The notes beneath the pieces were generated by a model. It was not told the origin of the DNA. It saw only the letters and a program-made list of their open reading frames with translations, and ran no database searches. Source: Halomonas sp. YLGW01 (GTDB lineage: Bacteria > Pseudomonadota > Gammaproteobacteria > Pseudomonadales > Halomonadaceae). Taken from it: DNA of 64,000 nucleotides. A program made the position numbers and the translations under genes. The stretch spans positions 1,488,001-1,552,000 of the forward strand of contig NZ_CP062005.1 in the NCBI RefSeq assembly GCF_014840935.1. The letters run 5' to 3'. Positions 1 through 8,642 of this stretch are shown piece by piece (within the stretch, counting starts at the first letter, position 1; each line of letters begins with the position of its first letter).

Positions 1-1
1 T

Positions 2-694
2 AAACTCGCACTGATGCAGGAATACCAGGGACGCAGCGACAAGTTCATCGAGGCCCTCGGCTATCACAGCCTGCTGGTGGCCTCGGCGGTGGGGCTTAGC
101 CTGATACTGGGATTCGCCCTGGCGCTCGCCATGCGCCGCTGGTCGCGGCTTGAGCGTGGTATCAATGGCCTCCTGAGCCTGATCCAGACCATTCCCAGTC
201 TGGCGCTGTTCGGTCTGCTGCTGGCCCCGCTGGCCTGGCTCGCCGATCGCTATGACTGGCTGGCGGCGCTCGGCGTGCAAGGCATCGGTGCCGCGCCGGC
301 CCTGATCGCCCTGGTGGGATATAGCCTGCTGCCGATGACGCGCAATACCTTCGTGGCGCTGGGGGACGTCGATCCCGGCGTCATCGAATCGGCCCGTGGC
401 ATGGGCATGAGTCCGCGTCAGGTCTTTCTGCAGGTGCGCCTGCCGCTGGCGCTACCCGTGTTACTCGAGGGCGTGCGCATCACCAGCGTCCAGGCCATCG
501 GCCTAGCGGCGGTGGCGGCGCTTATCGGTGCCGGCGGGCTCGGCACCTTCGTCTTCCAGGGACTTGGCCAGGCGGCCATGGACCTGGTGTTGCTCGGGGC
601 CTTGCCGATCATCGCCATGGCGGTGATCGTCGATGGCCTGCTGACCGCCCTGGCCGAGGCGCTGCGACAAGGAGCCCGCCATGACGGCCGGTAA
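2..694 (+). CDS. yehY: osmoprotectant ABC transporter permease, YehY-like (5' partial)
   Basis: Inner-membrane permease of an osmoprotectant (glycine-betaine/choline class) ABC importer. The frame is open to the left edge, and the family is about 385 aa in E. coli YehY, so the roughly 230 codons seen here are the C-terminal part; the ATG at 14 is probably internal. The protein is almost entirely hydrophobic helices. It carries the BPD-permease EAA-like loop (around ESARGMGMSPRQVFLQVRLP), which docks on the ATPase. It overlaps the ATPase gene by 14 bp, so the two are translationally coupled. Gene order permease-ATPase-permease matches E. coli yehY-yehX-yehW, with the binding protein yehZ expected just outside the window. 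Family assignment is firm; the substrate is inferred. Confidence 0.85.
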   Translation, partial: KLALMQEYQGRSDKFIEALGYHSLLVASAVGLSLILGFALALAMRRWSRLERGINGLLSLIQTIPSLALFGLLLAPLAWLADRYDWLAALGVQGIGAAPALIALVGYSLLPMTRNTFVALGDVDPGVIESARGMGMSPRQVFLQVRLPLALPVLLEGVRITSVQAIGLAAVAALIGAGGLGTFVFQGLGQAAMDLVLLGALPIIAMAVIVDGLLTALAEALRQGARHDGR

Positions 695-1784
695 AACCGA
701 GATGGCGCGTATCGCGCTGATGGACGTGTCCAAGCGTTTCGACGAGGATACCGCCGTCGACGGCATCTCGCTTGCCATCGCGCCTGGCGAGCTGTGCGTG
801 CTGGTGGGGACCTCGGGCTGTGGCAAGTCCACCACGCTGCGCATGATCAATCGCCTGATCGAGCACAGCGACGGCCAGATCCACATCGACGGTCAGCCCA
901 TCCGCGAGATCAACGAGCAGGCCCTGCGCCGGCGTATCGGCTATGCCATCCAGAGCACCGGGCTCTTCCCGCACTGGACGGTGGCGCGCAACATCGGCCT
1001 GGTGCCGCGGCTGTTGAAGTGGCCCGCCGAGCGCATCCAGGAGCGGACCCGCGAATTGATGGCGCTGCTGGGGCTCGATGAGGCCGAGTTCGCCGGCAAG
1101 TACCCGCATCAGCTCTCCGGCGGTCAGGCACAGCGAGTCGGGGTGGCGCGAGCCCTTGCCGCCGATCCGGATATCCTGCTGATGGACGAGCCCTTCGGTG
1201 CCCTCGACCCCATCACCCGCGAGTCGTTGCAGGACGAACTGCTGCGCCTTCAGGCGCGCCTTAAAAAGACCATCGTCTTCGTGACCCATGACATGGAAGA
1301 AGCCCTGAAGCTTGCCGATCGTATCGTGGTCATGCATCGCGGGCGGATCGTCCAGCAAGGCAGCCCCGAGGATTTATTAGCGTCGCCGGCGGATGCGTTT
1401 GTCGAATCGTTGCTCGGTGGGCGCGATCGCGGTCTCAAACAGGCCGGGCTGATCCGTGTCCGCGAGGTGATGCACCCGACCGGCGCGCGTCGCCAGACCA
1501 CTGCCGCCGCGGTTGGCCAGGATGACGACCTGCGTCAGGCCCTGTCGGTGATGCTGCTGCATCGGCTGTCGAGCCTTACGGTCGTGGATGATCGCGATCG
1601 CACCGTGGGGACGCTGGAGGTGGATGACATCATGCAGCGGAAGAGTGCTGCCAAGGCGGAAAGGCCTCGCGCCAGGAACAGCACAAGCGTGACGACCGCT
1701 GCACCCGACGAGGCGGGTGATGGCCCTGATATCGCTAAGGGGAAGGCGCCACCCGAGGCGCCGGAGGGGCGCCATGAAGACTGA
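681..1784 (+). CDS. yehX: osmoprotectant ABC transporter ATP-binding protein, YehX/ProV-like
   Basis: Cytoplasmic ATPase that energises the flanking permeases. Walker A is at residues 43-51 (GTSGCGKST), the signature LSGGQ at 145-149, Walker B at 165-170 (ILLMDE) followed by PFGALD, and the switch histidine lies in FVTHD. After about residue 255 there is a CBS-like region (VREVMHP, then LSSLTVVDDRDRTVGTLEVDDIM), as in ProV/OpuA-type ATPases, where CBS modules sense ionic strength. The last 50 residues are charged and low complexity. The start at 681 has AAGGAG 7-12 bases upstream; ATG 702 is a possible alternative. It overlaps yehY by 14 bp and yehW by 11 bp, a tight operon. At 367 aa it is longer than E. 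coli YehX because of the C-terminal extension. Confidence 0.9.
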   Translation: MTAGKTEMARIALMDVSKRFDEDTAVDGISLAIAPGELCVLVGTSGCGKSTTLRMINRLIEHSDGQIHIDGQPIREINEQALRRRIGYAIQSTGLFPHWTVARNIGLVPRLLKWPAERIQERTRELMALLGLDEAEFAGKYPHQLSGGQAQRVGVARALAADPDILLMDEPFGALDPITRESLQDELLRLQARLKKTIVFVTHDMEEALKLADRIVVMHRGRIVQQGSPEDLLASPADAFVESLLGGRDRGLKQAGLIRVREVMHPTGARRQTTAAAVGQDDDLRQALSVMLLHRLSSLTVVDDRDRTVGTLEVDDIMQRKSAAKAERPRARNSTSVTTAAPDEAGDGPDIAKGKAPPEAPEGRHED

Positions 1785-2535
1785 TCCGGTCAGTATGGTG
1801 CGCGCCATCCCATCGCCCTGGCGACGCTGGGCAGCCCCTCTGGGCTGGTGCGCGGCCCTGGGCGCTTTGCTGGTCACCCTGCCGCACCTGGGGCCTGTGT
1901 TTGCCGCCATCGACCCCGACGCCCGTGAGCCGATCTATCGGCGCGATGCCTTTGTCGATCTGTTGGCCAACCATCTGCTGCTGGTGGCCGGGGCCTCGCT
2001 GATCGCCATTGTCAGCGGGGTGAGTGCGTCGATCATGGTCACCCGCCCCTGGGGGCGCGACTTCCTGCCTCTGGTCAGCCAGCTGGCCTCCATCGGTCAG
2101 ACCTTCCCGCCGGTGGCGGTGCTGGCCCTGGCGGTGCCCTGGCTCGGTTTCGGCGGCCTGCCCACCGTGGTGGCACTGGTGCTCTACGGCCTGCTGCCGA
2201 TCGTGCGCAATACCCTGGTCGGTATCGGCGAGGTCGATCCGGCGACGCGCGAGGCTGCCCGCGGCATGGGCATGTCACCCACCCAGGTGCTCTGGCAGCT
2301 CGAGCTGCCCCTGGCGGCGCCGGTCATCCTCGCCGGCATCCGCACCTCGGTGACCGTGGGGATTGCCACCGCGGCGATCGGCTCGACCATCGGCGCCAAG
2401 ACCCTCGGTGACCCGATCATCGCCGGCATCATCAACGGCAACACCGCCTATATCCTGCAGGGGGCGATCCTGATCGGCGTGCTGGCACTGGCCATCGACA
2501 GTGCCTTCGCGCGCCTGCTGCCGTCTCGTCGCTGA
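1774..2535 (+). CDS. yehW: osmoprotectant ABC transporter permease, YehW-like
   Basis: Second inner-membrane permease of the importer, 253 aa from ATG 1774. That start is chosen because GGAGGGG lies 5-11 bases upstream and the protein then begins MKTDPVSM, like YehW; the open frame continues upstream inside yehX. The sequence closely follows E. coli YehW, with QTFPPVAVLA, the LYGLLPIVRNTL segment, the EAA-like loop EAARGMGMSPTQVLWQLELPL and ILAGIRTSV. About six transmembrane helices are visible. It is the last gene of the operon; no canonical terminator is seen, only a perfect 18-bp palindrome about 105 bp downstream. Confidence 0.9.
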   Translation: MKTDPVSMVRAIPSPWRRWAAPLGWCAALGALLVTLPHLGPVFAAIDPDAREPIYRRDAFVDLLANHLLLVAGASLIAIVSGVSASIMVTRPWGRDFLPLVSQLASIGQTFPPVAVLALAVPWLGFGGLPTVVALVLYGLLPIVRNTLVGIGEVDPATREAARGMGMSPTQVLWQLELPLAAPVILAGIRTSVTVGIATAAIGSTIGAKTLGDPIIAGIINGNTAYILQGAILIGVLALAIDSAFARLLPSRR

Positions 2536-2640
2536 GGACGTGAATGGCGGTTCTCAACCGCTCACATTTCCGCTTTTCCCTCTTGCCTCCCCTCATGCCA
2601 CCCGGGCCACTAGGCTCCTTCCTATCTCTGTTTACTTTCC

Positions 2641-2658
2641 CTGCGACCATGGTCGCAG
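2641..2658. repeat. perfect 18-bp palindrome
   Basis: CTGCGACCATGGTCGCAG is identical to its own reverse complement, with no loop. It lies in the 300-bp gap between yehW and the branched-chain dehydrogenase operon. With no spacer and no following T-run it is a poor terminator; a dimeric regulator site is more plausible. Function unknown. Confidence 0.5.
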
Positions 2659-2696
2659 AGGCGGTGGCTATACAGCACCCTCGGTCAGGCTCTATC

Positions 2697-2710
2697 TTAC
2701 GTTAACGTAA
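2697..2710. promoter_or_regulatory. candidate LiuR-type operator upstream of the bkd operon
   Basis: TTACGTTAACGTAA is a perfect 14-bp palindrome, 126 bp before bkdA1. Its ACGTNNACGT core resembles, from memory, the palindromes bound by the MerR-family regulator LiuR, which controls branched-chain amino acid degradation in proteobacteria. The palindrome is seen directly; the regulator is inferred, and no such regulator gene is in the window. Confidence 0.45.
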
Positions 2711-2780
2711 ACTTGCATCGCTTGGTCGTTGCCCAGCCGACCATGCTGCCGTTGTGGTTTATGACTACCTTCTGAATAAC

Positions 2781-2801
2781 CATGCCCCCACAAGGGGCAT
2801 G
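2781..2801 (+). terminator. terminator-like hairpin in the bkd leader
   Basis: CATGCCCC and GGGGCATG form a perfect 8-bp stem around a CACAA loop, followed by AGGCTTTT. It ends 34 bp before the bkdA1 start and lies downstream of the candidate operator, so it would sit in the mRNA leader. It could be a weak attenuator or the terminator of a short upstream transcript. The T-run is short, so termination is uncertain. Confidence 0.35.
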
Positions 2802-2835
2802 AGGCTTTTCACCATCACCCCCAGGGAAGAGCATC

Positions 2836-4050
2836 ATGACAACAACCACTTCCTCGCTCGTTCACTCCCCGACCTTCCTGAAAGGCGACGAGTTCTCGAT
2901 CGATACCTTCGCCTTGCTCAAGCAGGACGGCAGCCTCTTCGAGGGGGCGACGGCGCCTGAGCTCGATCGTGAAAAAGCGCTGCGCATCTACCACACCATG
3001 GTCTTCACCCGGGTGCTCGACGAGCGCATGCTGGCCGCCCAGCGCCAGGGCCGGCTTTCCTTCTACATGCAGTGCACCGGCGAGGAGGCCGCGGTGATCG
3101 GCAGTGCCGCGGCGCTGGATGATGAAGACATGATCATGGCCCAGTACCGGGAGCAGGGAGCGCTGGCCTATCGCGGCTTCAGCTGTGACGAGTTCATGAA
3201 CCAGATGTTCGGCAACGAGCGTGACTACGGCAAGGGTCGCCAGATGCCGATCCACTACGGGTCGGCCAAGCTGCACTACATGACCATCTCCTCGCCGCTG
3301 GCCACCCAGATTCCCCAGGCCACCGGCTACGCCTACGGCCAGAAGCTGGCCGGCGACGGCCACTGCACCATTACCTACTTCGGCGAGGGCGCCGCCTCGG
3401 AGGGCGACTTCCATGCGGCGCTGAACATGGCCACGGTGCATAAGGTCCCGGTGATCTTCTTCTGTCGCAACAACGGCTATGCGATCTCCACCCCGGCGGT
3501 CGAGCAGTTCGCCGCCGATGGCGTCGCCCCCCGAGCCTTCGGCTACAAGATGCGTGTGATCCGGGTCGACGGCAACGACGTGCTGGCGGTCTACCAGGCG
3601 ACCCTGGAGGCGCGCCGGCTGGCCGTGGAGCACAACCAGCCGGTGCTGATCGAGGCCATGACCTACCGTCTGGCGGCCCACTCGTCCTCAGATGACCCCT
3701 CTGGCTATCGCAGCAAGAAAGAGGAGGAGGCCTGGCGCGAGAAGGACCCGATCCTGCGGATGCGTCGCTGGCTGGAGTCGCGTGAGTGGTGGAGCGATGA
3801 GGAAGAGAAGGCCTTGCAGGAGCGCCTGCGTCGCGAGGTGCTGGAGACCATGAAGGTCGCCCAGAAGCGCCCGGCACCGCCGCTGGAGAGCCTGATCACC
3901 GATGTCTACGATACGCCCACGCCGCAATTGAACGAGCAGCTCAAGGCGTTGGAAGCACATATTCGCCGCTATCCCGAGGCCTATCCCAAGAGCTCTTCCC
4001 GAGTCTCGCCCACGTCGTCGAGTGCCGTGACCGGCCAGGGAGGGCACTGA
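2836..4050 (+). CDS. bkdA1: branched-chain 2-oxoacid dehydrogenase E1 alpha subunit
   Basis: Thiamine-diphosphate E1 alpha chain of the branched-chain 2-oxoacid dehydrogenase, which decarboxylates the 2-oxoacids from Val, Leu and Ile. The ThDP/Mg motif runs from GEG at about 183 to NN at 212-213. The segment [19 protein letters not shown] and the [10 protein letters not shown] stretch match mammalian BCKDHA type rather than pyruvate E1. The loop at about 281-293 ([13 protein letters not shown]) corresponds to the loop that carries the regulatory phosphoserine in mammalian E1 alpha. Length 404 aa fits Pseudomonas BkdA1 (about 410). It is the first gene of a four-gene run, 1 bp ahead of the beta subunit gene. 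Start chosen at ATG 2836 with GGGAAGAG upstream. Confidence 0.93.
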   Translation: MTTTTSSLVHSPTFLKGDEFSIDTFALLKQDGSLFEGATAPELDREKALRIYHTMVFTRVLDERMLAAQRQGRLSFYMQCTGEEAAVIGSAAALDDEDMIMAQYREQGALAYRGFSCDEFMNQMFGNERDYGKGRQMPIHYGSAKLHYMTISSPLATQIPQATGYAYGQKLAGDGHCTITYFGEGAASEGDFHAALNMATVHKVPVIFFCRNNGYAISTPAVEQFAADGVAPRAFGYKMRVIRVDGNDVLAVYQATLEARRLAVEHNQPVLIEAMTYRLAAHSSSDDPSGYRSKKEEEAWREKDPILRMRRWLESREWWSDEEEKALQERLRREVLETMKVAQKRPAPPLESLITDVYDTPTPQLNEQLKALEAHIRRYPEAYPKSSSRVSPTSSSAVTGQGGH

Positions 4051-4051
4051 A

Positions 4052-5029
4052 ATGGCGAATCTCAATCTGCTGCAGGCCATCAATCAGGCGCTGGATATCG
4101 CCATGGCGGCCGACGAGAAAGTGCTGTGCTTCGGCGAGGACGTCGGCGGCTTCGGCGGCGTCTTCCGAGCCACCAGCCATCTGCAGGAAAAGTACGGCAA
4201 GGCGCGCTGCTTCAATACGCCGCTGGTCGAGCAGGGCATCATCGGCTTCGCCAATGGCCTGGCCGCCCAGGGCTCCACCCCGGTGGCGGAGATCCAGTTC
4301 GCCGACTACATCTTTCCGGCCTTCGACCAGATCGTCAACGAGTCGGCCAAGTTTCGTTACCGGTCGGGCAACCTGTTCAACGTCGGCGGCCTGACCATTC
4401 GCGCGCCCTATGGCGGCGGCATCGCCGGCGGGCTCTACCACTCCCAGTCGCCGGAGGCCTACTTCGCCCATACCCCGGGCCTCAAGATCGTGGTGCCCCG
4501 CAACCCGCACCAGGCCAAGGGCCTGTTATTGGCGGCCATCCGTGACCCCAACCCGGTGCTGTTCTTCGAGCCCAAGCGCCTCTATCGTGCCTCGACCGGA
4601 GAGGTGCCAGAGAGCGACTACCAGCTGCCGCTCGGCGAGGCCGAGGTGATCAAGGAGGGCAGCGATATCACCCTGCTGGCCTGGGGGGCTCAGGTAGAAG
4701 TCATGGAGCAGGCCGCCGAGCTCGCCGAAAAGGAAGGTATCTCCTGCGAGATCATCGATTTGCGAAGCATCCTACCCTGGGACGCCGAGACCGTGGCGAC
4801 CTCGGTGCTCAAGACCGGCCGGCTGGTGATCAGCCACGAGGCCCCGCTGACCGGCGGCTTCGCCGGCGAGATTGCCGCCACCATTCAGGAGCGCTGCTTC
4901 TTGTACCTGGAGTCGCCGATCAGTCGAGTTACCGGTATGGATACGCCCTTCCCGCTGACGCTGGAGAAGGAATACCTGCCCGATCGCCTCAAGGTCTTCG
5001 AGGCAATCAAGGCGAGCATGGCGTACTAG
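4052..5029 (+). CDS. bkdA2: branched-chain 2-oxoacid dehydrogenase E1 beta subunit
   Basis: Beta chain of the alpha2-beta2 E1 enzyme; it provides the second half of the ThDP site and the contact to E2. The 325-aa protein shows the transketolase pyrimidine-binding domain ([13 protein letters not shown] near the N-terminus, [15 protein letters not shown] at about 57-71, [15 protein letters not shown]) and the C-terminal transketolase domain ([17 protein letters not shown]). It lies 1 bp after the alpha gene and 28 bp before the E2 gene, so co-transcription is near certain. Length is normal for the family. Confidence 0.93.
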   Translation: MANLNLLQAINQALDIAMAADEKVLCFGEDVGGFGGVFRATSHLQEKYGKARCFNTPLVEQGIIGFANGLAAQGSTPVAEIQFADYIFPAFDQIVNESAKFRYRSGNLFNVGGLTIRAPYGGGIAGGLYHSQSPEAYFAHTPGLKIVVPRNPHQAKGLLLAAIRDPNPVLFFEPKRLYRASTGEVPESDYQLPLGEAEVIKEGSDITLLAWGAQVEVMEQAAELAEKEGISCEIIDLRSILPWDAETVATSVLKTGRLVISHEAPLTGGFAGEIAATIQERCFLYLESPISRVTGMDTPFPLTLEKEYLPDRLKVFEAIKASMAY

Positions 5030-5057
5030 ATCCCGATATCCGGACAGGAGAGCAACG

Positions 5058-6716
5058 ATGAGCGATTTTATGCTGCCCGATATCGGCGAAGGTATCGTGG
5101 AGTGCGAGGTGGTCAAGTGGTTGGTCGGCGAGGGCGACGTGATCGAGGAGGACCAGCCTGTCGCCGAGGTGATGACCGACAAGGCACTGGTGGAAATTCC
5201 CGCGCCCTATCATGGCCGGGTGACCCGGTTGTATTACCAGGAAGGCGAGATCGCCAAGGTGCATGCGCCGCTCTTCGCCCTGGTGGGGGACGAAGCCGGC
5301 CAGGAAGGTCCGGCGGATGAGGCGGCATCATCCCCGCGTACCGGGCAACAGGCCGCGACCGATCGGGCGCCGATGCCGAAGGAGGCCAAAGGCTCGGCGC
5401 CAAAGGCCGCCGCCGGTGGCGGGGCCATCGATTTCATCCTGCCGGACATCGGCGAGGGCATCGTCGAGTGCGAGGTCGTCGAATGGCGTATCCAGGAGGG
5501 TGATGAGATCGCCGAGGATCAGCCGGTGGTCGACGTGATGACCGACAAGGCGCTGGTGGAGATCACCGCGCCCGAGGCCGGCCGTGTCACCCGGCTGCAT
5601 TACCAGCAGGGCGAGCAGGCGCGGGTGCATAAGCCCCTGTTCGCCTATCTTCCCGAGGAGCAGGCAGCGGCGACCGCCGAGCCTGCTGCGGCCCAGCCGC
5701 AGGAGACCCAGCAGGCGGGACCTGCTGATAAGAGCGCGGTCGCGTCGCCGAGCGCGCCGCAACAAGGACATGTCTCAGCTCAAGCCAGTGGTACCTTCGG
5801 GCGCATTCCAGCGAGCCCGGCGGTGCGTCGGCTGGTACGCGAGCACGCGCTGAGCCTCGCGGCCATTCCCGGTTCGGGCAAGGACGGCCGGGTGCTCAAG
5901 GACGACGTGCTGCGCTTTCTCGAACAGGGCGGACACAACGAAGCACATCGGCAGCCGCCATCGACTGAGGTCGCGGCGCCGTCGACTGCCGAGGCCACGG
6001 CCGTGTCAGGCAACGTGCGCGTGGAGCCGCTCAAGGGCATCCGGGCGGTCATGGCCCGGCGCATGGTGGAGTCGGCCAGCACCATCCCCCATTTCGCCTA
6101 TGGCGACGAGATCGATGTCACCGAGCTGCTGGCGCTGCGCGAGCGCCTCAAGCCACAGGCCGAGGCGCTGGGGGTGAGACTGACGCTGATGCCCTTCTTC
6201 ATGAAGGCCCTGGCCCTGGCCGTGCAGGAATTCCCGATCCTCAACAGCCGGCTCAACGATGACGTCACCGAGATCCACTATCAGAGTGCCTGCAACATCG
6301 GCATGGCGGTGGATGGCCGGGCTGGCCTGATGGTGCCCAACGTGAAAGGCGTCGAGGGCAAGAGCCTGCTGGCCATCGCCGGCGAGATCGCGCGCCTGAC
6401 TCATGAGGCGCGCGAGGGGCGCGTGCAGCAGGCGGATCTCAAGGGCGGCACCATCAGTATCTCCAACATCGGCGCCCTGGGCGGCACCTATGCCACGCCG
6501 ATCATCAATGCCCCGGAGGTGGCCATCGTGGCGATCGGCAAGACTCAGCGACTGCCGCGCTTCGATGCCGACGGTCAGGTGGTGAGCCGGGCGATCATGA
6601 CCGCGACCTGGTCGGGGGATCACCGGCTGATCGATGGCGGCACCATCGCCCGCTTCGTCAATCGCTGGAAGGGCTATCTGGAGTCGCCGCAATCCATGCT
6701 GCTGCACCTTGGCTAA
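5058..6716 (+). CDS. bkdB: branched-chain 2-oxoacid dehydrogenase E2, two lipoyl domains
   Basis: Dihydrolipoyl acyltransferase core of the complex; it transfers the acyl group from E1 to CoA. The order is lipoyl domain 1 (about 1-75, lipoylated Lys42 in MTDKALVEI), an Ala/Pro-rich linker, lipoyl domain 2 (about 124-200, Lys164), a linker, the E1/E3-binding domain (about 251-290, ASPAVRRLVREHALSL) and the catalytic domain (about 320-552), with the active-site DHRLIDG at about 521-527. At 552 aa it is longer than Pseudomonas BkdB (about 420, one lipoyl domain) because the lipoyl domain is duplicated. The two lipoyl domains are very alike at protein level (both contain DIGEGIVECEVV). No E3 (lpd) gene follows; the cell must use one encoded elsewhere. 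Confidence 0.93.
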   Translation: MSDFMLPDIGEGIVECEVVKWLVGEGDVIEEDQPVAEVMTDKALVEIPAPYHGRVTRLYYQEGEIAKVHAPLFALVGDEAGQEGPADEAASSPRTGQQAATDRAPMPKEAKGSAPKAAAGGGAIDFILPDIGEGIVECEVVEWRIQEGDEIAEDQPVVDVMTDKALVEITAPEAGRVTRLHYQQGEQARVHKPLFAYLPEEQAAATAEPAAAQPQETQQAGPADKSAVASPSAPQQGHVSAQASGTFGRIPASPAVRRLVREHALSLAAIPGSGKDGRVLKDDVLRFLEQGGHNEAHRQPPSTEVAAPSTAEATAVSGNVRVEPLKGIRAVMARRMVESASTIPHFAYGDEIDVTELLALRERLKPQAEALGVRLTLMPFFMKALALAVQEFPILNSRLNDDVTEIHYQSACNIGMAVDGRAGLMVPNVKGVEGKSLLAIAGEIARLTHEAREGRVQQADLKGGTISISNIGALGGTYATPIINAPEVAIVAIGKTQRLPRFDADGQVVSRAIMTATWSGDHRLIDGGTIARFVNRWKGYLESPQSMLLHLG

Positions 6717-6736
6717 CACCATGACGGGATGAAGTC

Positions 6737-8560
6737 ATGACCGCGACGTCGCTCCAGCAGTTCTACATCCCGGAAGAGCAGTCGATCTATCTGCTCAGCC
6801 ACGACGATGCCAAGAAGCTCAAGGACTGGGTCGCACTCTGCCAGACCCAGCTCGAACAGCTCGGCTACCGGGATATCGCGCTGATCGGCAAGGGCGCCTA
6901 CGGCTTCGTGTTCGCCGGCCGGGCGCGCCGACCAGGGGGCGAGGTCGAGCATGTCTTCAAGTTCACCCGGGTGACGCTGCCCCAGCACCTGCAGGACCGG
7001 CTCGAGGAAGAGGCCTTCATGCTCGAGCAGGTCGACCACCCGCGGGTGCCTGAGCTGATCGCCTACCAGCGGGTTCGCAACCAGTCGATCCTGGTCATGG
7101 AGCGGGCGCCGGGGGAGAACCTCGAGGAGGTATCCTTGCGCCATGGTCGGCTGTCGCCGCGGCTGGTGGTGCACATCGCCGCCCAGCTGGCGGACATTCT
7201 GCGTCACCTGCGCCGTGAGTCGGGGCGGCGCAAGCCGCTGGTGCACGGTGACATCAAGCCCTCGAACCTAGTCTTCGATACGAAAACCGAACGTATCGCT
7301 CTGATCGATTGGGGCTCTTCGGTGTTCGCTCAGCTCGATGAGCGCCTGCAGCACGTGACCACCAACGTCATGGAGCTGATGTCCGACAACCTGCAGCAGA
7401 CCAATGCCCGCCTGGGCGATGTCTATTTCATCGGCGAGGAGCAGTTGAGCGGTGCGCTGTCATCGCCACGCTTCGATGAGCAGGGCGCCGCCGGCACTCT
7501 CTATGCGCTAGCGTCGGGCCAATCGTGCCGCTTCGGCCATCGGGCCATTCCGGCGACGTCGCTGGGCCTGCCCATGGAGTTTGCCCGCATGCTGGATGCC
7601 ATGCTTTCGCCGGACCCGGCGCTGCGTCTGCGGGCCGGGGATTACTTCCTTGACGAGATGCCGCGGCTGTCGCGCACCGTGATGATCGATCTCGACGACC
7701 CCCCCGAGACGCCGCTGCTGCCGGTGTGGGTGCGCCCGGCCGAGCGCGAGATCGATACCGTGGTGTACAGCTCGCGCAAGGCCTTCTTGCGTGAGGAAGG
7801 GGCGCCGGAGCAGATGAGCGAGGTCAACGACGTTCAGCTCGATCGCTACTACAAGAACTTCATGCAGGGCATGGGCGATACCGAGAAGGCCTTCCTGGCG
7901 GCGGTCAGCCGGCTCGGCCGCTATCCGGTGGTCGGGGGACTGGCGATCCGCTGGGAGACCGACGGTATCTATGTCGATATCTCACTGAACCTGCATGACC
8001 CGGCGCTGAAGGCGGCCTTCGTCAGCGCGGTCAATAACATGGTGCACCTGGCGAGGGCCATCTACCGCCGGGGGATCTTCAAGAGCTGCCTGTTCAATGC
8101 CCGGGAGACCCTGCATGTCGACCGGCTGGGCCCGGATCAGCCCTTTATTCTGACGCCAGACATGCGTCTGCCCTACGAGGTCAGCGCGGTACCCGAGCTC
8201 GAGGATCACACCCGGGTGCATTCCTACTTCGAGGATGGCCCGGACCCCGAGGAATTCCTGGTGCTGCCCGACGAGATCATCGTTTCCCTGGAGGCGCTCA
8301 ATGCTATTCACCATACCGGGATGATCATCTTCGAGGCGCTGCCGACCCACCTGAAGATCCATAGCTACTATCGGCTGCTGGATCCCGCCCGTGAGGGCGA
8401 GTTTCGTAAGTGCCTGGATGACATCCTGGCGGCGGTGGGCCTGATCGAGGGGCTGGGGGTATCGGGTTTCATGAAGATGCCCTACAAGGACACCAAGTTC
8501 TTCGCCCATATCGAGCGTCTGCCGGACCGCTTCTATCCGAAGGATCCCCGCAACCGCTGA
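6737..8560 (+). CDS. Hanks-type protein kinase with a long unassigned C-terminal half
   Basis: Predicted cytoplasmic Ser/Thr-type kinase, 607 aa, starting 20 bp after the E2 stop and so probably in the same transcript. The N-terminal half has the kinase landmarks in order: glycine-rich loop GKGAYGFVF at 51-59, the ATP-anchoring lysine in VFKF (Lys75), hinge VMERAPGEN at about 120-128, catalytic loop HGDIKPSN at 170-177 (HRD replaced by HGD, with Asp172 and Asn177 kept), and a DWG metal motif at 191-193 in place of DFG. Residues from about 320 to the end match no domain I recognise and show no transmembrane segment. Position suggests it could act on the dehydrogenase complex, but no substrate can be deduced from sequence. 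Kinase fold is confident; function is unknown. Confidence 0.75.
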   Translation: MTATSLQQFYIPEEQSIYLLSHDDAKKLKDWVALCQTQLEQLGYRDIALIGKGAYGFVFAGRARRPGGEVEHVFKFTRVTLPQHLQDRLEEEAFMLEQVDHPRVPELIAYQRVRNQSILVMERAPGENLEEVSLRHGRLSPRLVVHIAAQLADILRHLRRESGRRKPLVHGDIKPSNLVFDTKTERIALIDWGSSVFAQLDERLQHVTTNVMELMSDNLQQTNARLGDVYFIGEEQLSGALSSPRFDEQGAAGTLYALASGQSCRFGHRAIPATSLGLPMEFARMLDAMLSPDPALRLRAGDYFLDEMPRLSRTVMIDLDDPPETPLLPVWVRPAEREIDTVVYSSRKAFLREEGAPEQMSEVNDVQLDRYYKNFMQGMGDTEKAFLAAVSRLGRYPVVGGLAIRWETDGIYVDISLNLHDPALKAAFVSAVNNMVHLARAIYRRGIFKSCLFNARETLHVDRLGPDQPFILTPDMRLPYEVSAVPELEDHTRVHSYFEDGPDPEEFLVLPDEIIVSLEALNAIHHTGMIIFEALPTHLKIHSYYRLLDPAREGEFRKCLDDILAAVGLIEGLGVSGFMKMPYKDTKFFAHIERLPDRFYPKDPRNR

Positions 8561-8578
8561 CTCGGCAAAGAACAAAAA

Positions 8579-8607
8579 AGCCCCCGCAGGCGCAAACTGC
8601 GGGGGCT
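8579..8607 (-). terminator. rho-independent terminator for the minus-strand regulator/TRAP operon
   Basis: AGCCCCCGCAG and CTGCGGGGGCT form a perfect 11-bp GC-rich stem around a 7-nt loop. The run of six A on the left (8574-8579) reads as a T-run on the minus strand, so it terminates the gene ending at 8643. On the plus strand no T-run follows, so it would stop the kinase transcript poorly. Confidence 0.8.
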
Positions 8608-8642
8608 CGGCGTGCCTCGGCTTGGAATGTCAGGGCGGGGCG

